DNA from: NIOZ-UU13 sp035528395
Lineage (GTDB): Bacteria; Planctomycetota; Phycisphaerae; Sedimentisphaerales; Anaerobacaceae
NCBI GenBank assembly: GCA_035528395.1
Contig: DATKYR010000147.1
Coordinates: forward strand, 1 to 64,000
DNA length: 64,000 bases
Reading direction: 5' to 3'
Shown here: positions 1-9,029 of the stretch, piece by piece
Layout: every line of letters begins with the position of its first letter
How positions within the stretch are numbered: position 1 is the first letter of the stretch
Notes under the pieces: generated by a model
What the model saw: the letters and a program-made list of their open reading frames with translations, nothing else
Database searches by the model: none
Told to the model about the DNA's origin: nothing
Made by a program: the position numbers and the translations under genes

Positions 1-38
1 CCCATAATTTTTTCTTTGTATAATTCCATTAGTTTCAT
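1..38 (-). CDS. 5' end of unidentified gene, runs off left edge
   Basis: Only the first 12 codons are visible, reading MKLMELYKEKIMG from an ATG at 38-36. A purine-rich AAAGAAAGG lies about 9 bases upstream and would serve as a ribosome binding site. The peptide resembles the start of a family of long hypothetical proteins that I recall beginning with a similar YKEKI motif, but 12 residues are too few to assign it. The call rests on the plausible ribosome binding site and the open frame to the edge. Confidence 0.3.
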   Translation of the reverse strand, partial: MKLMELYKEKIM

Positions 39-330
39 AGTAGCATCCTTTCTTTTAACTTGAACGTTTATAAGGGGTGCTACTATACTTTTTTATAGAG
101 TAAATTCTATTACTTTTTGGTTGCGGCTCTGCTGCTCCAAGAAATCCGTGGTTAAAAAAAGTTCTTTTTTGGCCGTTTTTTTGTTGACTATTATTTGATA
201 TTCTATTAAAATACACTTATGTTTGCCAGTAGGCTAACATAAACCGCCCCTAAGCGGCAGATATAGCGGAGAACCGCACGTTTTCGTATCAGCAGATACA
301 CGCCAAAAAGCCCAGTCAAATTAACCATTA
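39..330. other. AT-rich intergenic DNA, nothing assigned
   Basis: This stretch is AT-rich and holds no convincing gene. It would carry the promoter of the left-edge minus-strand gene. Short T-runs around 160-185 and an imperfect small hairpin near 243-256 (CCGCCCCTAAGCGG) are visible, but I cannot assign a function to either. Confidence 0.4.
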
Positions 331-466
331 GTCTTTCGTCTTGAGTTTTGAGTCTATTATGAATCATTCATCATCCATAGTCTTTGGTCTTGTGTCTTTA
401 GTCTGCTGTCTGCAGTCTGTTATCTTTTGTCTTGAGTCTTGTGTCTGTTGTCTTTGGTCTGCCAAC
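331..466. repeat. TGTCTT-type degenerate simple repeat
   Basis: This is a degenerate tract of GTCTT, TGTCT and GTCTG units on the plus strand. It belongs with the TCTGTCC/CAGAAGTCAG tracts at 56.06, 59.03 and 61.12 kb in this window. The open frame that crosses it is a composition artefact: its translation is only these repeats followed by KTNPI-type repeat peptide. Confidence 0.6.
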
Positions 467-518
467 GGCCCCTCTACATCTGTCGAGAATCCTCTACAAA
501 TCAGCCCCTTTTTATGCA

Positions 519-850
519 AAACAAACCCAATCTTGTCCGCCGTAGGCGGATTGCAAATGAACCTAAGTAACGTTAAAACAATGAATTATAAAAATTTTAT
601 CCCGCTGGCGGGGCAAAAAAACAAACCCAAAACAAACCCAATCAAACCCAATTTCCGAAAAGCCCAAATGAATGTAAACTCTCTTATAACAAAGGATTAC
701 AGAAAAAAAGATGATTTCGTAGTCCGAATAAACAAACCCAATCTTGTCCGCCGTAGGCGGATTGCAAAATGAACGCAAACGTCTTTATTACAAAGGATTA
801 TGAAAATGAAACCGCCTTCCGGCCCAAAAAAAACAAACCCAATTCAAACC
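519..850. repeat. AAACAAACCCAAT repeat cluster with a 38-bp exact direct repeat
   Basis: The unit AAACAAACCCAAT recurs near 520, 621, 633, 643, 730 and 832. A 38-base stretch carrying the unit plus the palindrome TCCGCCGTAGGCGGA is repeated exactly at 520-557 and 731-768. Translation of the unit gives KTNPI, a peptide I associate with spurious intergenic reading frames in Phycisphaerae genomes. There is no coding potential beyond this. The array ends at the stop codon of the glycoside hydrolase gene. Confidence 0.75.
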
Positions 851-853
851 CAA

Positions 854-3451
854 TCAAATACAATGGGCTTCCAAATTCCATCCATTAATGGTCAAGACAG
901 GCTCATCATTTGTCGCGGCAAATACAGCCTCGATTTTCCTGCTTTCGCCGGGAAGCAAGCTGATATAATTATCTTCCCAGAAAATGGGCAATATAGCTTC
1001 ACCGCTTTTTTTGCCTGAAACCTTTAATTCGATGAAAAACGCAATATGATCACTGACGTTGTCTAATTTGGCTGCTACTTTTTGATTTTCACCAATCACT
1101 TTGAAGCGATGCTCAATATTAACTTTCACAGAAGGTAACGAATTCAGCAAAGTAAAGTCAGCGAATTCTTTACTGGGCGTGTAGTAAGGCCAGGGCTCAA
1201 CTTTAGCTTCATAGTCCAAAACGTCCGGCCTGGTCGATAGCCAATATAGATTGTTTGCGATTTCAATATTATTTTCATCATAAAGTCTGAGGTCGAGAAA
1301 ATAAGTGGTGCTTATGTTATCAAATTCGGGAAGCTCGAAGATTTTGGTGGAGGAGTCAGGTCCTACATCGATATCAAGCGTTTCGTTAAATATTTCTATA
1401 GAACTAATATCAAAAACCCGAATTATTGCTTTAAGATTTCCGAAAGCTGAAAAATGGTCATTCGTAATATATATACTATTATCTCCATAGTTATAAAGCA
1501 GATGCAATGGCTCGCAGGCTTTCTTTACGGCGTAAAACGCTCCGTTCGGCATTAGATATTTATCGTATAGCTGCCAGTACATTTTCGGCCAGGCGGCGTT
1601 AAGCATCCATTGTACGATTCCGGTCGCAATTTCCTTATTGGCCCGGAAAGCTTCGAACATAGGACGCATTAATTCATAATTCAAAACCTGGGCTTTTATG
1701 ACGAATTCCTCAATATCGTCCGGCTTGCCATAACGTCGATTTATAGCTTCCTGATATCGGTTTAAGGTGTTAAACTCATTTAATCCACAATGAAACTCCC
1801 AAAACTCATCAATAGGCCAAAGGTGGTTTTCAGGAATCATTTTCTTAATGCTTTCTAATGGAGGTACTACTGCGCCGGGGCCTGTTTCTGTATTAAAACC
1901 ATAGGCTCCGCCGTGATTCTTATCGGTGTACCAGTAAATTGGCGGCGTATAAGCATAAGGGCCGAGCATCTTAACACCCGAATAGCCGCTGATTTCACTG
2001 ATAACTTCGTGCTCTCCGACAATTGCCTGTTCGCTTCCGACGCCGCCGGTTGATGAGAGATAGGGACGGGAAGGGTCGTATTTCTGAAAAGTTCTAATAT
2101 ATCTTTGCTCCAGTTCAGGCTTCGGAACCTTGTCGCTGGCAACGGCCCAGACATAAATGCTTGGGTGATTTCTCAGCCAGAGAACCTGGTCCTGCCAGGA
2201 TTTACTGATTAACTCGATATCCTCTGCTGAAATCACGCCACCATAGCGAGCGTCAACCGGTTTTCCCAAATACTCTTCATGCTCCCAATGGCAGCTCCAG
2301 CCAACCATCATCAGTATGCCGTACCGGTCGCATAAATCGTATAACGTATGGTCTTTGCCCCAAATGCCCTCCAACCGGATGCCGTTCAAGTTCATGTGTT
2401 TGACGTATTTCAACTGGGCATCGATGGTATCTGGTGTATCGGCAAGAAACATATCATCCGTCCATCCGGCTGCTTTAATCAAGACTTTTTTTCCATTGAC
2501 CTTAAATCCTTTATGCCCCCCGCTGTTTATATAGTCTTCTATTTTGCGAATCCCAAATCTCACATGGGCAATATCAGAAACTTTTTCGTCTATTGTAAAC
2601 TTCAGATGCAAGTAGTATAGATTTGGCCTGCCCAAATTATGCGGCCACCAAATCCTTGGATTTTTGATGTTTAAATGGGGGAACTCACTTGGGGTGAATG
2701 TTATCGCTTCTCGGCCTTGCGGTTCTATATCTATTGCTTTACTAAATTTTAGGGACTCAATTTCTCCTTCAAGAATTCCTGATATGGTTTTGTCTTCGTG
2801 ATTGGCCAACTCTGCGCTGATAGTAAGTGCAGCTTCCTGGAGTGTTTCTAAATTCAATTCTGTTTGAATAAAAGGATTTTCTATTGAAACGCCTTTGCAA
2901 AGACGTAATCTCACGCTGCGAAATATGCCCATATTGCGATCGGGCGGTGGAGGATTCCAATCTACAAAACCGATAGCGAAATCCCCTGGTTTTGGACCAA
3001 TGACCTCCACTGCAAGTACATTGTTGCCTTTGGAAACAAACTTTGAAATGTTATATTTAAGCCGGCGGAAGGCACCTTTGACCTCGGTCGAAGCCGCAAT
3101 CCGATTGCCATTCAACCAGATGTTCGCACTGTAGTTTATGCCATCAAATTCCAGCAGCACTATTTTCTCGGCGTCTTTTTTTGACAATTGGAATTCAGTT
3201 CGATACCACCACGGTTTCTTGTATGGTTCGCTCGAGATATTTTTCAGGTTCATACCAAAATAGGGGTTCTCATAAACGCCGTTCTCTACCAAGACAGCTA
3301 ATACTGTTGACGGTACATACGCTGAGTACCAACCATGGGTGTCAAAGTCCGGTTTGGAAATCTCGTCTCCTGCCTGCTTCACTTGAGAAGAGGCCTGAAT
3401 CATCCACCCAACAGAAAGTAATTTATCATATTGAGGAGCACATTTATTCAT
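854..3451 (-). CDS. glycoside hydrolase family 2, exo-beta-D-glucosaminidase-like
   Basis: An 865-residue family 2 glycosidase. The N-terminal 180 residues form the jelly-roll sugar-binding domain (YRTEFQL, WLNGNRIA, NMGIFRSVRL). Ig-like domains follow, then a TIM barrel from about residue 320 (VNGKKVLIKAAGWTDDMF, NGIRLEGIWG) and a beta-rich tail. The barrel resembles exo-beta-D-glucosaminidase (CsxA) more than beta-mannosidase. The pair WAVASD near residue 440 and FNTETGPG near 520 matches the Asp acid/base and Glu nucleophile of that enzyme, with similar spacing. The predicted role is release of glucosamine or a related sugar from the non-reducing end of chitosan-like glycans. No signal peptide is visible, and an in-frame stop lies just before this ATG, so the protein may be cytoplasmic. 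The neighbouring gene is divergent. The exact substrate is uncertain. Confidence 0.85.
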   Translation of the reverse strand: MNKCAPQYDKLLSVGWMIQASSQVKQAGDEISKPDFDTHGWYSAYVPSTVLAVLVENGVYENPYFGMNLKNISSEPYKKPWWYRTEFQLSKKDAEKIVLLEFDGINYSANIWLNGNRIAASTEVKGAFRRLKYNISKFVSKGNNVLAVEVIGPKPGDFAIGFVDWNPPPPDRNMGIFRSVRLRLCKGVSIENPFIQTELNLETLQEAALTISAELANHEDKTISGILEGEIESLKFSKAIDIEPQGREAITFTPSEFPHLNIKNPRIWWPHNLGRPNLYYLHLKFTIDEKVSDIAHVRFGIRKIEDYINSGGHKGFKVNGKKVLIKAAGWTDDMFLADTPDTIDAQLKYVKHMNLNGIRLEGIWGKDHTLYDLCDRYGILMMVGWSCHWEHEEYLGKPVDARYGGVISAEDIELISKSWQDQVLWLRNHPSIYVWAVASDKVPKPELEQRYIRTFQKYDPSRPYLSSTGGVGSEQAIVGEHEVISEISGYSGVKMLGPYAYTPPIYWYTDKNHGGAYGFNTETGPGAVVPPLESIKKMIPENHLWPIDEFWEFHCGLNEFNTLNRYQEAINRRYGKPDDIEEFVIKAQVLNYELMRPMFEAFRANKEIATGIVQWMLNAAWPKMYWQLYDKYLMPNGAFYAVKKACEPLHLLYNYGDNSIYITNDHFSAFGNLKAIIRVFDISSIEIFNETLDIDVGPDSSTKIFELPEFDNISTTYFLDLRLYDENNIEIANNLYWLSTRPDVLDYEAKVEPWPYYTPSKEFADFTLLNSLPSVKVNIEHRFKVIGENQKVAAKLDNVSDHIAFFIELKVSGKKSGEAILPIFWEDNYISLLPGESRKIEAVFAATNDEPVLTINGWNLEAHCI

Positions 3452-3591
3452 AACTTAGTCATTGATATCGATGTTTGTTATGAACTAACTTTCATTTCAT
3501 AACTAATGGTACAGAATACGATGTATAGTTGCAACCATCCGGTAAATTTGCTATTCTGTTGCTGTTAAGAAGTTAAGTAAGGGACGATAGA

Positions 3592-4863
3592 ATGAGCAAA
3601 TTAACTATCAATGGCGGAAAGCCTTTGCGAGATGCCAAGACGAATCCGTGGCCGAAATGGCCCCTATGGGATGAAAAAGAAGAAAAAGGCCTGCTCGACG
3701 TGTTAAAGAGCGGAGTGTGGTCATATAACGGCCCGAAGGAATCAGAATTCAATAAAGCCTTTGCGAAATTCATCGGGACCAAATATGCCATATCAGTGGC
3801 AAATGGAACTGTAAGCTTGCAGCTTGCACTTGAGGCATGCGGCATTGGATTGGGCGATGAGGTCATTGTACCAGGATTGACATGGCAGGCAACCGCAGCA
3901 GCAGCTCTGGACGTAAATGCGGTTCCCATACTCGTTGATGTGAATGAAGACAATTGGTGTATTAACCCAACTGAGGTAGAAAAAGCAATCAGTCCAAGAA
4001 CCAAAGCAATTATTCCAGTGCACCTTTATGGAAGCTTTGCCGATATGGATGCCATTATGGAGATTGCCGGGAAGCATAATCTCCGGGTGATCGAAGACTG
4101 TGCACATAAGCATGGCGGCGAGTGGAATGGGAAGAAAGTCGGCAGTATCGGCGATGTGGGAAGTTTTAGCTTCCAGCTCTCAAAACTAATGACAGCCGGC
4201 GAGGGGGGAGCCATTACTACCAGCAATTCGCAATTGTATGAGAAGCTGGATGCGCTTAGAAACTGCGGCAGAAGACCTGTGAATGAACAGTTTGCCGATA
4301 AAGGCACAGGAATCTATGGCGATGAAGGTAATCTTATCCATTCCGGCAACTATCGGATTACGGATTTTCAGGCGGCTTTACTGATTGAATCATTAAAACG
4401 ACTGCCGGAGCAAAACCAGATTCGTGATGAAAATGCTAAATATGTTAATTCTCTGCTTGCAGAGCTTCCGGGTATTCTGCCGATGCGAGGCGACCAGAGA
4501 GAGACAATGGGTGCATACTATAATTTTTCATTCAGATACAACAAGGAAGAGTTTAAGGGCCTCGATGTGACAAAGTTCAGAAAAGCGCTGGGAAAAGAGC
4601 TTGGTTGTCCGGTTGAGCCAAGTTATGAGCCTCTTAATGCGTGTGCATTATATGCCCCCCATACAAAACCGTGGCGGTATAAGCTGAGCGAAAAGCACTG
4701 GAAAGAAATTGACCCTGCCAGATTCAATTTGCCTGTTTGCCATAGAATCTACGAAGAAGAGTCGGTGTGTTTTCATCACTCAATATTGATGGGGACAAAA
4801 GCGGATATGGACCTGATTGTCAAGGCCATTGAAAAGATATACGACAATGTGCAGGAGCTATAA
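3592..4863 (+). CDS. DegT/DnrJ/EryC1/StrS-family aminotransferase
   Basis: A 423-residue PLP-dependent sugar aminotransferase of the DegT/StrS family, at the normal family length. Visible signatures are the N-terminal GVWSYNGPKESEFNKAFAKF, the cofactor-contacting VIEDCAHKHGG, and SFQLSKLMTAGEGG, whose Lys near residue 197 should form the Schiff base. The family transfers an amino group, usually from glutamate or glutamine, onto keto-sugars or keto-inositols. The closest general type seems to be the group that includes L-glutamine:scyllo-inositol aminotransferases, but the substrate cannot be read from the sequence. The ATG follows a weak AAGGGA about 8 bases upstream. The gene is divergent from the GH2 gene across 140 bp, which must hold both promoters. 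Confidence 0.88.
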   Translation: MSKLTINGGKPLRDAKTNPWPKWPLWDEKEEKGLLDVLKSGVWSYNGPKESEFNKAFAKFIGTKYAISVANGTVSLQLALEACGIGLGDEVIVPGLTWQATAAAALDVNAVPILVDVNEDNWCINPTEVEKAISPRTKAIIPVHLYGSFADMDAIMEIAGKHNLRVIEDCAHKHGGEWNGKKVGSIGDVGSFSFQLSKLMTAGEGGAITTSNSQLYEKLDALRNCGRRPVNEQFADKGTGIYGDEGNLIHSGNYRITDFQAALLIESLKRLPEQNQIRDENAKYVNSLLAELPGILPMRGDQRETMGAYYNFSFRYNKEEFKGLDVTKFRKALGKELGCPVEPSYEPLNACALYAPHTKPWRYKLSEKHWKEIDPARFNLPVCHRIYEEESVCFHHSILMGTKADMDLIVKAIEKIYDNVQEL

Positions 4864-4896
4864 CATCGGGTAATTTTATCGTTCATCCGTGTTTTT

Positions 4897-5127
4897 TCAA
4901 AAGATGTAATACGTGATAAAAATAAAGGCCAAATCGCCCAGTGCCCACAATTTCAGATTAAGCCACCATTTACGTTTTTTTACTCCCTGAAAGATATAAT
5001 CATTGGGAATCAGCAAAACTAAAATTCCTATCAAGACGAACAGGACAAGAAAAACGTTCTTGGCAGCACCGATTGAAACACCGGCCAGCCATTCAAAATT
5101 AAGAATATACCTTATAGCTTTTATCAT
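4897..5127 (-). CDS. small two-helix membrane protein next to the symporter
   Basis: A 76-residue protein with two predicted membrane segments: residues about 22-42 (a run of V, L, F and I) and 58-76, ending ITYYIF. A basic KKRKWW loop separates them. It starts 17 bp after the sodium:solute symporter stop, on the same strand, so it is very likely co-transcribed. I do not recognise a named family. Its size, position and topology suggest an accessory subunit or stabiliser of the transporter, which is inference. The family was not identified, but an open frame of this composition directly behind a transporter is unlikely to be accidental. Confidence 0.6.
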   Translation of the reverse strand: MIKAIRYILNFEWLAGVSIGAAKNVFLVLFVLIGILVLLIPNDYIFQGVKKRKWWLNLKLWALGDLAFIFITYYIF

Positions 5128-5144
5128 TTTGCTTGAGTCCTAAT

Positions 5145-6656
5145 TTATGCCAAGTTCTGCTTTCGTTCTGCCAGCCGATATACCAGCCCATATAACCGTT
5201 CTTCCGGATGCGGTCGAGTGAATAAACTGACCACGGCGGCAATGACAAGTCCAGCTAAAAACGACCACCATGAAACATAAAGAAACGGGTCCTCGATTTC
5301 AAACAGATACCCTTTAAACGCATATAGTAAAGCGGAAACTGCAATCCCGCCCAGCAAGCCGAACAGTCCGCCCCACTGGGTAGTGCGGCGCCAAAAAATA
5401 CCTAACAAAAGAACCGAAAAGACAGGCCCCTGGAAGAAAGACAAGAAAGTCTGTATAGCGATGTATATCCCCTCAAAATACTGACTTATCGGTGAAGTAA
5501 TCACACCGAAAATTAATAACCCAACGGTCGCCATTCGGCCCACTATCAAATAATGTCGGTCGGAAGCATCCTTTCTAATATACTTTTCGTAAATATCTTT
5601 CGTCCACAAAGTTGCGGTAGAGTTAAGCATCGAATCAATACTTGACATTAAGCCAGCCAAAAGCGCGGCAAACATCAATCCCACTAACCCGCAGCCGGGA
5701 GGAAGCAATTCTTTTACCAATAAAGGAAAAGCATTATCACCATCTTTCAAGTCAGGATGCAAAGCAATAGCAATCAAGCCCGGAAATAATACCAGCAATG
5801 GTATAAACATTTTCAAAAACGCCCCCCAAATCATGCTGGCCTTAGCGTGCCATTCGCTTTTGGCTGCCAGACACCGCTGCACAATCGCCTGGTTGCCAAT
5901 CATGTAAGCATTGGCCATTACAAACGTGAGACCAAAAAGAATGCCTGTCCAGGGAAAAGGGGTTTTGGTATTCGCCGGCTGGATCAGCTCAAAATAATCA
6001 CGGTAAGAAATTCCCTGTGCGGTAATCTTGTCCACCAGAGAATCCCAACCCCCAACACGATAGAGCCCGAGAATCACAATGACAGCACCGCCTACAAACA
6101 TAATCACCATTTGAATAACATCGGTCAGCACCACGGCGGTCAGCCCACCGCAAAATGTATAAACACCAACAACAACCGCTGTGACAATAATTGACTGCCA
6201 ATAAGGCCAGCCCATCAGGGTGTTCAGCAGTCTCGCACTGGCCCATAAAATAATCCCGAGATCCAAGGCAAAGAAAACGATCCATGTCACCGAAGCAAGA
6301 GTACGAACGTAATCGTTGTAGCGCTTTCCTAAATACTCCGGAATGGTATAGAGCTCTGCCTTCCAGAAATAAGGGATAAAGATAAATGCCGCAAGCAGCA
6401 TAGCCGGCACTGAACCTATCCAATCGAAGTTGCCCACCGCAATCCCATATCGGTACGCCTGGCCCGAAACCCCCACAAAATCCTGGGCCCCTATGTCCGA
6501 GACTACAATCGACATCCCGATCGCCCAGAACGGCAGGGCCCTGCCCGCGAGAAAGTAATCCTTAGATGTATGAATGAACCTTTTGAAATAGAGCCCGAGC
6601 AACATGATGCCGACCAGGTATAAAATAACCACTAAATAATCGAACCCACTTAGCAC
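5145..6656 (-). CDS. SSS-family sodium:solute symporter
   Basis: A 503-residue integral membrane protein of the sodium:solute symporter family (SLC5-like, LeuT fold), with about 13 hydrophobic segments. The N-terminus shows family features: KDYFLAGRALPFWAIGMSIV, followed by GAQDFVGVSGQAYRYG and the conserved YTIPEYLGKRY loop. CGGLTAVVLTDVIQMVIMF is typical of TM5-TM6, and AALLAGLMSSIDSMLNS of TM9. The substrate is probably a sugar or other organic solute driven by Na+, since sugar-transporting members share these motifs. It starts at GTG with AAGGAG about 8 bases upstream. The small membrane gene follows 17 bp downstream and the secreted propeller gene lies 73 bp upstream, which suggests one transcription unit. 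Confidence 0.9.
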   Translation of the reverse strand: MLSGFDYLVVILYLVGIMLLGLYFKRFIHTSKDYFLAGRALPFWAIGMSIVVSDIGAQDFVGVSGQAYRYGIAVGNFDWIGSVPAMLLAAFIFIPYFWKAELYTIPEYLGKRYNDYVRTLASVTWIVFFALDLGIILWASARLLNTLMGWPYWQSIIVTAVVVGVYTFCGGLTAVVLTDVIQMVIMFVGGAVIVILGLYRVGGWDSLVDKITAQGISYRDYFELIQPANTKTPFPWTGILFGLTFVMANAYMIGNQAIVQRCLAAKSEWHAKASMIWGAFLKMFIPLLVLFPGLIAIALHPDLKDGDNAFPLLVKELLPPGCGLVGLMFAALLAGLMSSIDSMLNSTATLWTKDIYEKYIRKDASDRHYLIVGRMATVGLLIFGVITSPISQYFEGIYIAIQTFLSFFQGPVFSVLLLGIFWRRTTQWGGLFGLLGGIAVSALLYAFKGYLFEIEDPFLYVSWWSFLAGLVIAAVVSLFTRPHPEERLYGLVYRLAERKQNLA

Positions 6657-6729
6657 AACAAAAATCTCCTTATCTTGCAGAACTCATTCTGAATTGAAAA
6701 TTCATAGATAGCCTATTGAATAGCTTTCT

Positions 6730-8901
6730 TTATCTAATTTTCTGCAAATATCTTCCCAGCCAATAAGGCAAAAGGAATATGTCACCACTATATTCGCGAC
6801 GCCCGCCTTCGCCGCCGTCCAGACGGAAGTGGTTGCCGTTATATTTGCTCATAGGCCGTTCATCCGGCGGCAGGACCTTGCTTGTGGTTTGATTGCGAAA
6901 ATTGGGAGCTATAAATTCTAAGTCTTTACGATGACTATTCCGGGCAGACCAGCCGATAGTATCCAGCGGGAATTCTTTTAAGCCCCAAATAGTCTCTTCT
7001 AAATCAAAGTCTGTTGCTCCGGTCATGGCATAAATAAGATTCCATAAAGGATGTTTTTCCGGTCGTTCGACTTCCCAGTGTTCTCTAACCGCCTGGCGGT
7101 ATTTCTCACGGAGCTCGTCCGTAAATGCATATTTATACAAATTCCAATAACTTAGAAAAGCCAGCTCATCGTCAGAATGATTCCATTCGGTAGTGAGGTC
7201 GATACCCGGAACCCTGCCTGTCTTAGATATAGGTATCATGATATTATCCAGGTAACCGTATTTTTCCATTAATTCAAAAGCCTTTTCTTTGTAGATTTCC
7301 TTGTCCGTAAAGTGATATACTGTCTGCAGGAATGCAATAATTTCAACAGAGTTAAGTCTGCGGTCACCGACCTGTTTGGGAAACCGGTTGACATAATCCG
7401 GATTCCATTTGCCCCAGAGAGTGGGCTTGCCATCATAATCGATAAGGTACCAATCATTTCGTACAATATGGTTCATAATACCGTCCATAAGGGTGATTGC
7501 CCGGTCACGCCATTTTTCGTCGGGAATTACTTCAGCAAAAATACTATATACGAAAAAGTGCCCAACTATCTCGTCGCTGCTGGTAGTAGCCTTCCAGTCC
7601 CATGTCCGGTCTTCAGCGGGACGCCATCGGGACTTGTCCGCTAATTTATAACCTGAGCGTTCAAAGGAGCGGGATGGGAAGCCTTCCAGCGGATTGATAT
7701 AGGTCAAACGTTCCATTGCCTCAAATGACTCATAGCAATTCTGCAAAGCATCCTCTGATTTTGTAGTAGCATAACGGAAAAGCTCCCCGGCCAGATACAT
7801 TGATGTCCATAGGCCGTCATTGTCCTGGTCGATAAGTGTTCCCGTTGATAAATCGCCGGGCCTGGATAGAGCAAGCGCACTGTTCAAACCATACCGCACG
7901 TGACGTTTTCGTGTAAGCTTATCGAAATGCTCCGCCTTTTGCTGAAGGGTCATCGTTTTGAAGTGGATAATGCTCAGTCCACCTGGGCCGAGAATCAGCA
8001 CACAATTATCCGGCCCTTTTGCCAGGTCAATGACAGTGTCATCCACAAGCCAGCGTTTCGAGGCATAATAATCTATCTGTCCGTCACGGTGTAATGCAAA
8101 AGCTCCTCTGGCAGTTCCAAACCAGACTTTCTCGCCGATTTGTTTCACATAACGTATATCGGTGCAGGGCAATTTCTTTTGTAAAGTCGAGCGTTGACGA
8201 AAGGAATTTGCATCTAATTCGATGTATCCATCCTGAGTGCCGAGGACAAGAGACGTATTATCACTTATCAATTCCAAGCAATTCAAATCTCTACCTTCGA
8301 AAACTTTTTTAACCTCTTTCCCCGGCTGGAAACAATCAAGCCGGTTATTGGACAAAAGAAGAAACCGGCTGCGCACCCGGTCAAAAAAAAGCTGTTTTAT
8401 ATGTCTCTTAGCTATTTCCCATTTGTTAACGCGTTTGCCTTGTTCAAAATAGGCCAGAACATCTTTTCCCGTCACCAGAAAATCAAAGTCACTTCCCATC
8501 TTAAATAATCCGACATCAGGCATTTCGTGGGGCACATAAAACTTGCCCGCCCAGGCGTTACTTAAGACAATCTTATCGGTTAAATAGACAAATTGGTCAC
8601 GATAGGTATCCAGGCTTCTTATTTGCATATCCAGTATTGGTCTGTATTGTTGGTCCGGTACCAGTTTTCCGTTATGAATTTGCAATAGTCCTTTGTTTGA
8701 CAAAACAAGGATGCGACCGTTTCTATCCGAGCTTACCGCAGTTAATTCTGTACCGGCCAGCTCCTCGGAAAGTGGGACTTTCTCTGCAAAATCCTGCAAA
8801 TAGGGACGGTCTTCGTAGAAATGCTGAAGATTTTTTGAATAAGCAGAGGGAGCGATTATGAATATGCTGTAGATTGCTATGTAAAAAATATTGGTTTTCA
8901 C
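6730..8901 (-). CDS. secreted beta-propeller plus alpha-barrel-like protein
   Basis: A 723-residue protein with an N-terminal signal peptide (residues 1-22, ending near SAYS). Residues about 40-310 contain repeated strand blocks with SSDRNGRILVLSNKGLL, VLGTQDGYIELD and KVWFGTARGAFALHRDG, the style of sensor-type beta-propellers. From about 335 on the sequence is helical (LIDQDNDGLWTSMYLAGELFRYA, DGIMNHIVRNDWYLIDYDGKPTLWGKW), reminiscent of (alpha/alpha)-barrel glycan-active proteins. The start is GTG, and that GTG overlaps the TGA of a short upstream frame (GTGA), implying translational coupling to the upstream cluster. No catalytic residues can be assigned. It may bind or process an extracellular glycan delivered to the downstream symporter, but this is inference. 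Confidence 0.7.
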   Translation of the reverse strand: MKTNIFYIAIYSIFIIAPSAYSKNLQHFYEDRPYLQDFAEKVPLSEELAGTELTAVSSDRNGRILVLSNKGLLQIHNGKLVPDQQYRPILDMQIRSLDTYRDQFVYLTDKIVLSNAWAGKFYVPHEMPDVGLFKMGSDFDFLVTGKDVLAYFEQGKRVNKWEIAKRHIKQLFFDRVRSRFLLLSNNRLDCFQPGKEVKKVFEGRDLNCLELISDNTSLVLGTQDGYIELDANSFRQRSTLQKKLPCTDIRYVKQIGEKVWFGTARGAFALHRDGQIDYYASKRWLVDDTVIDLAKGPDNCVLILGPGGLSIIHFKTMTLQQKAEHFDKLTRKRHVRYGLNSALALSRPGDLSTGTLIDQDNDGLWTSMYLAGELFRYATTKSEDALQNCYESFEAMERLTYINPLEGFPSRSFERSGYKLADKSRWRPAEDRTWDWKATTSSDEIVGHFFVYSIFAEVIPDEKWRDRAITLMDGIMNHIVRNDWYLIDYDGKPTLWGKWNPDYVNRFPKQVGDRRLNSVEIIAFLQTVYHFTDKEIYKEKAFELMEKYGYLDNIMIPISKTGRVPGIDLTTEWNHSDDELAFLSYWNLYKYAFTDELREKYRQAVREHWEVERPEKHPLWNLIYAMTGATDFDLEETIWGLKEFPLDTIGWSARNSHRKDLEFIAPNFRNQTTSKVLPPDERPMSKYNGNHFRLDGGEGGRREYSGDIFLLPYWLGRYLQKIR

Positions 8902-9029
8902 ATTTTCCCTTTCAAAAATTCAATCATTTGCGCCGTTGAAGCACCAAACATCACCTGTGCCTGCGTAATCCCCGTGCTTTCCTGCGAAAGCAAGAACAGG
9001 GTTGCCGGTACCGAACTAACCTTACTCAA
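8898..9029 (-). pseudogene. thioredoxin-like C-terminal remnant
   Basis: This short frame of 43 codons from a TTG overlaps the end of the 1322-residue gene and ends in TGA, overlapping the GTG of the next gene. Its peptide reads VSSVPATLF, then a ten-residue stretch, then ITQAQVMFGAS and IEFLK. The VP with the following strand and the FGA...FL ending look like the second half of a thioredoxin fold (cis-Pro loop, last strand and helix). No CxxC half is visible upstream in any frame, because that DNA codes for the conserved tail of the larger gene. The middle LFLLSQESTG is encoded by a palindromic repeat that has a second copy at 52.84 kb. It could be a decayed thioredoxin gene or a very small real gene kept for coupling. 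Confidence 0.4.

Noticed and set aside
341..772. 143-codon open frame
   Set aside because: It consists of simple TGTCTT repeats and KTNPI-type repeat peptide, with no protein-like composition.
563..778. Minus-strand 71-codon frame
   Set aside because: It is the complement of the same repeats.
331..850. CRISPR array
   Set aside because: Units are degenerate and irregularly spaced without unique spacers, and no cas genes are present.
1305..3134. Plus-strand frames inside the GH2 gene
   Set aside because: They are antisense to a strongly supported coding sequence and have no independent support.
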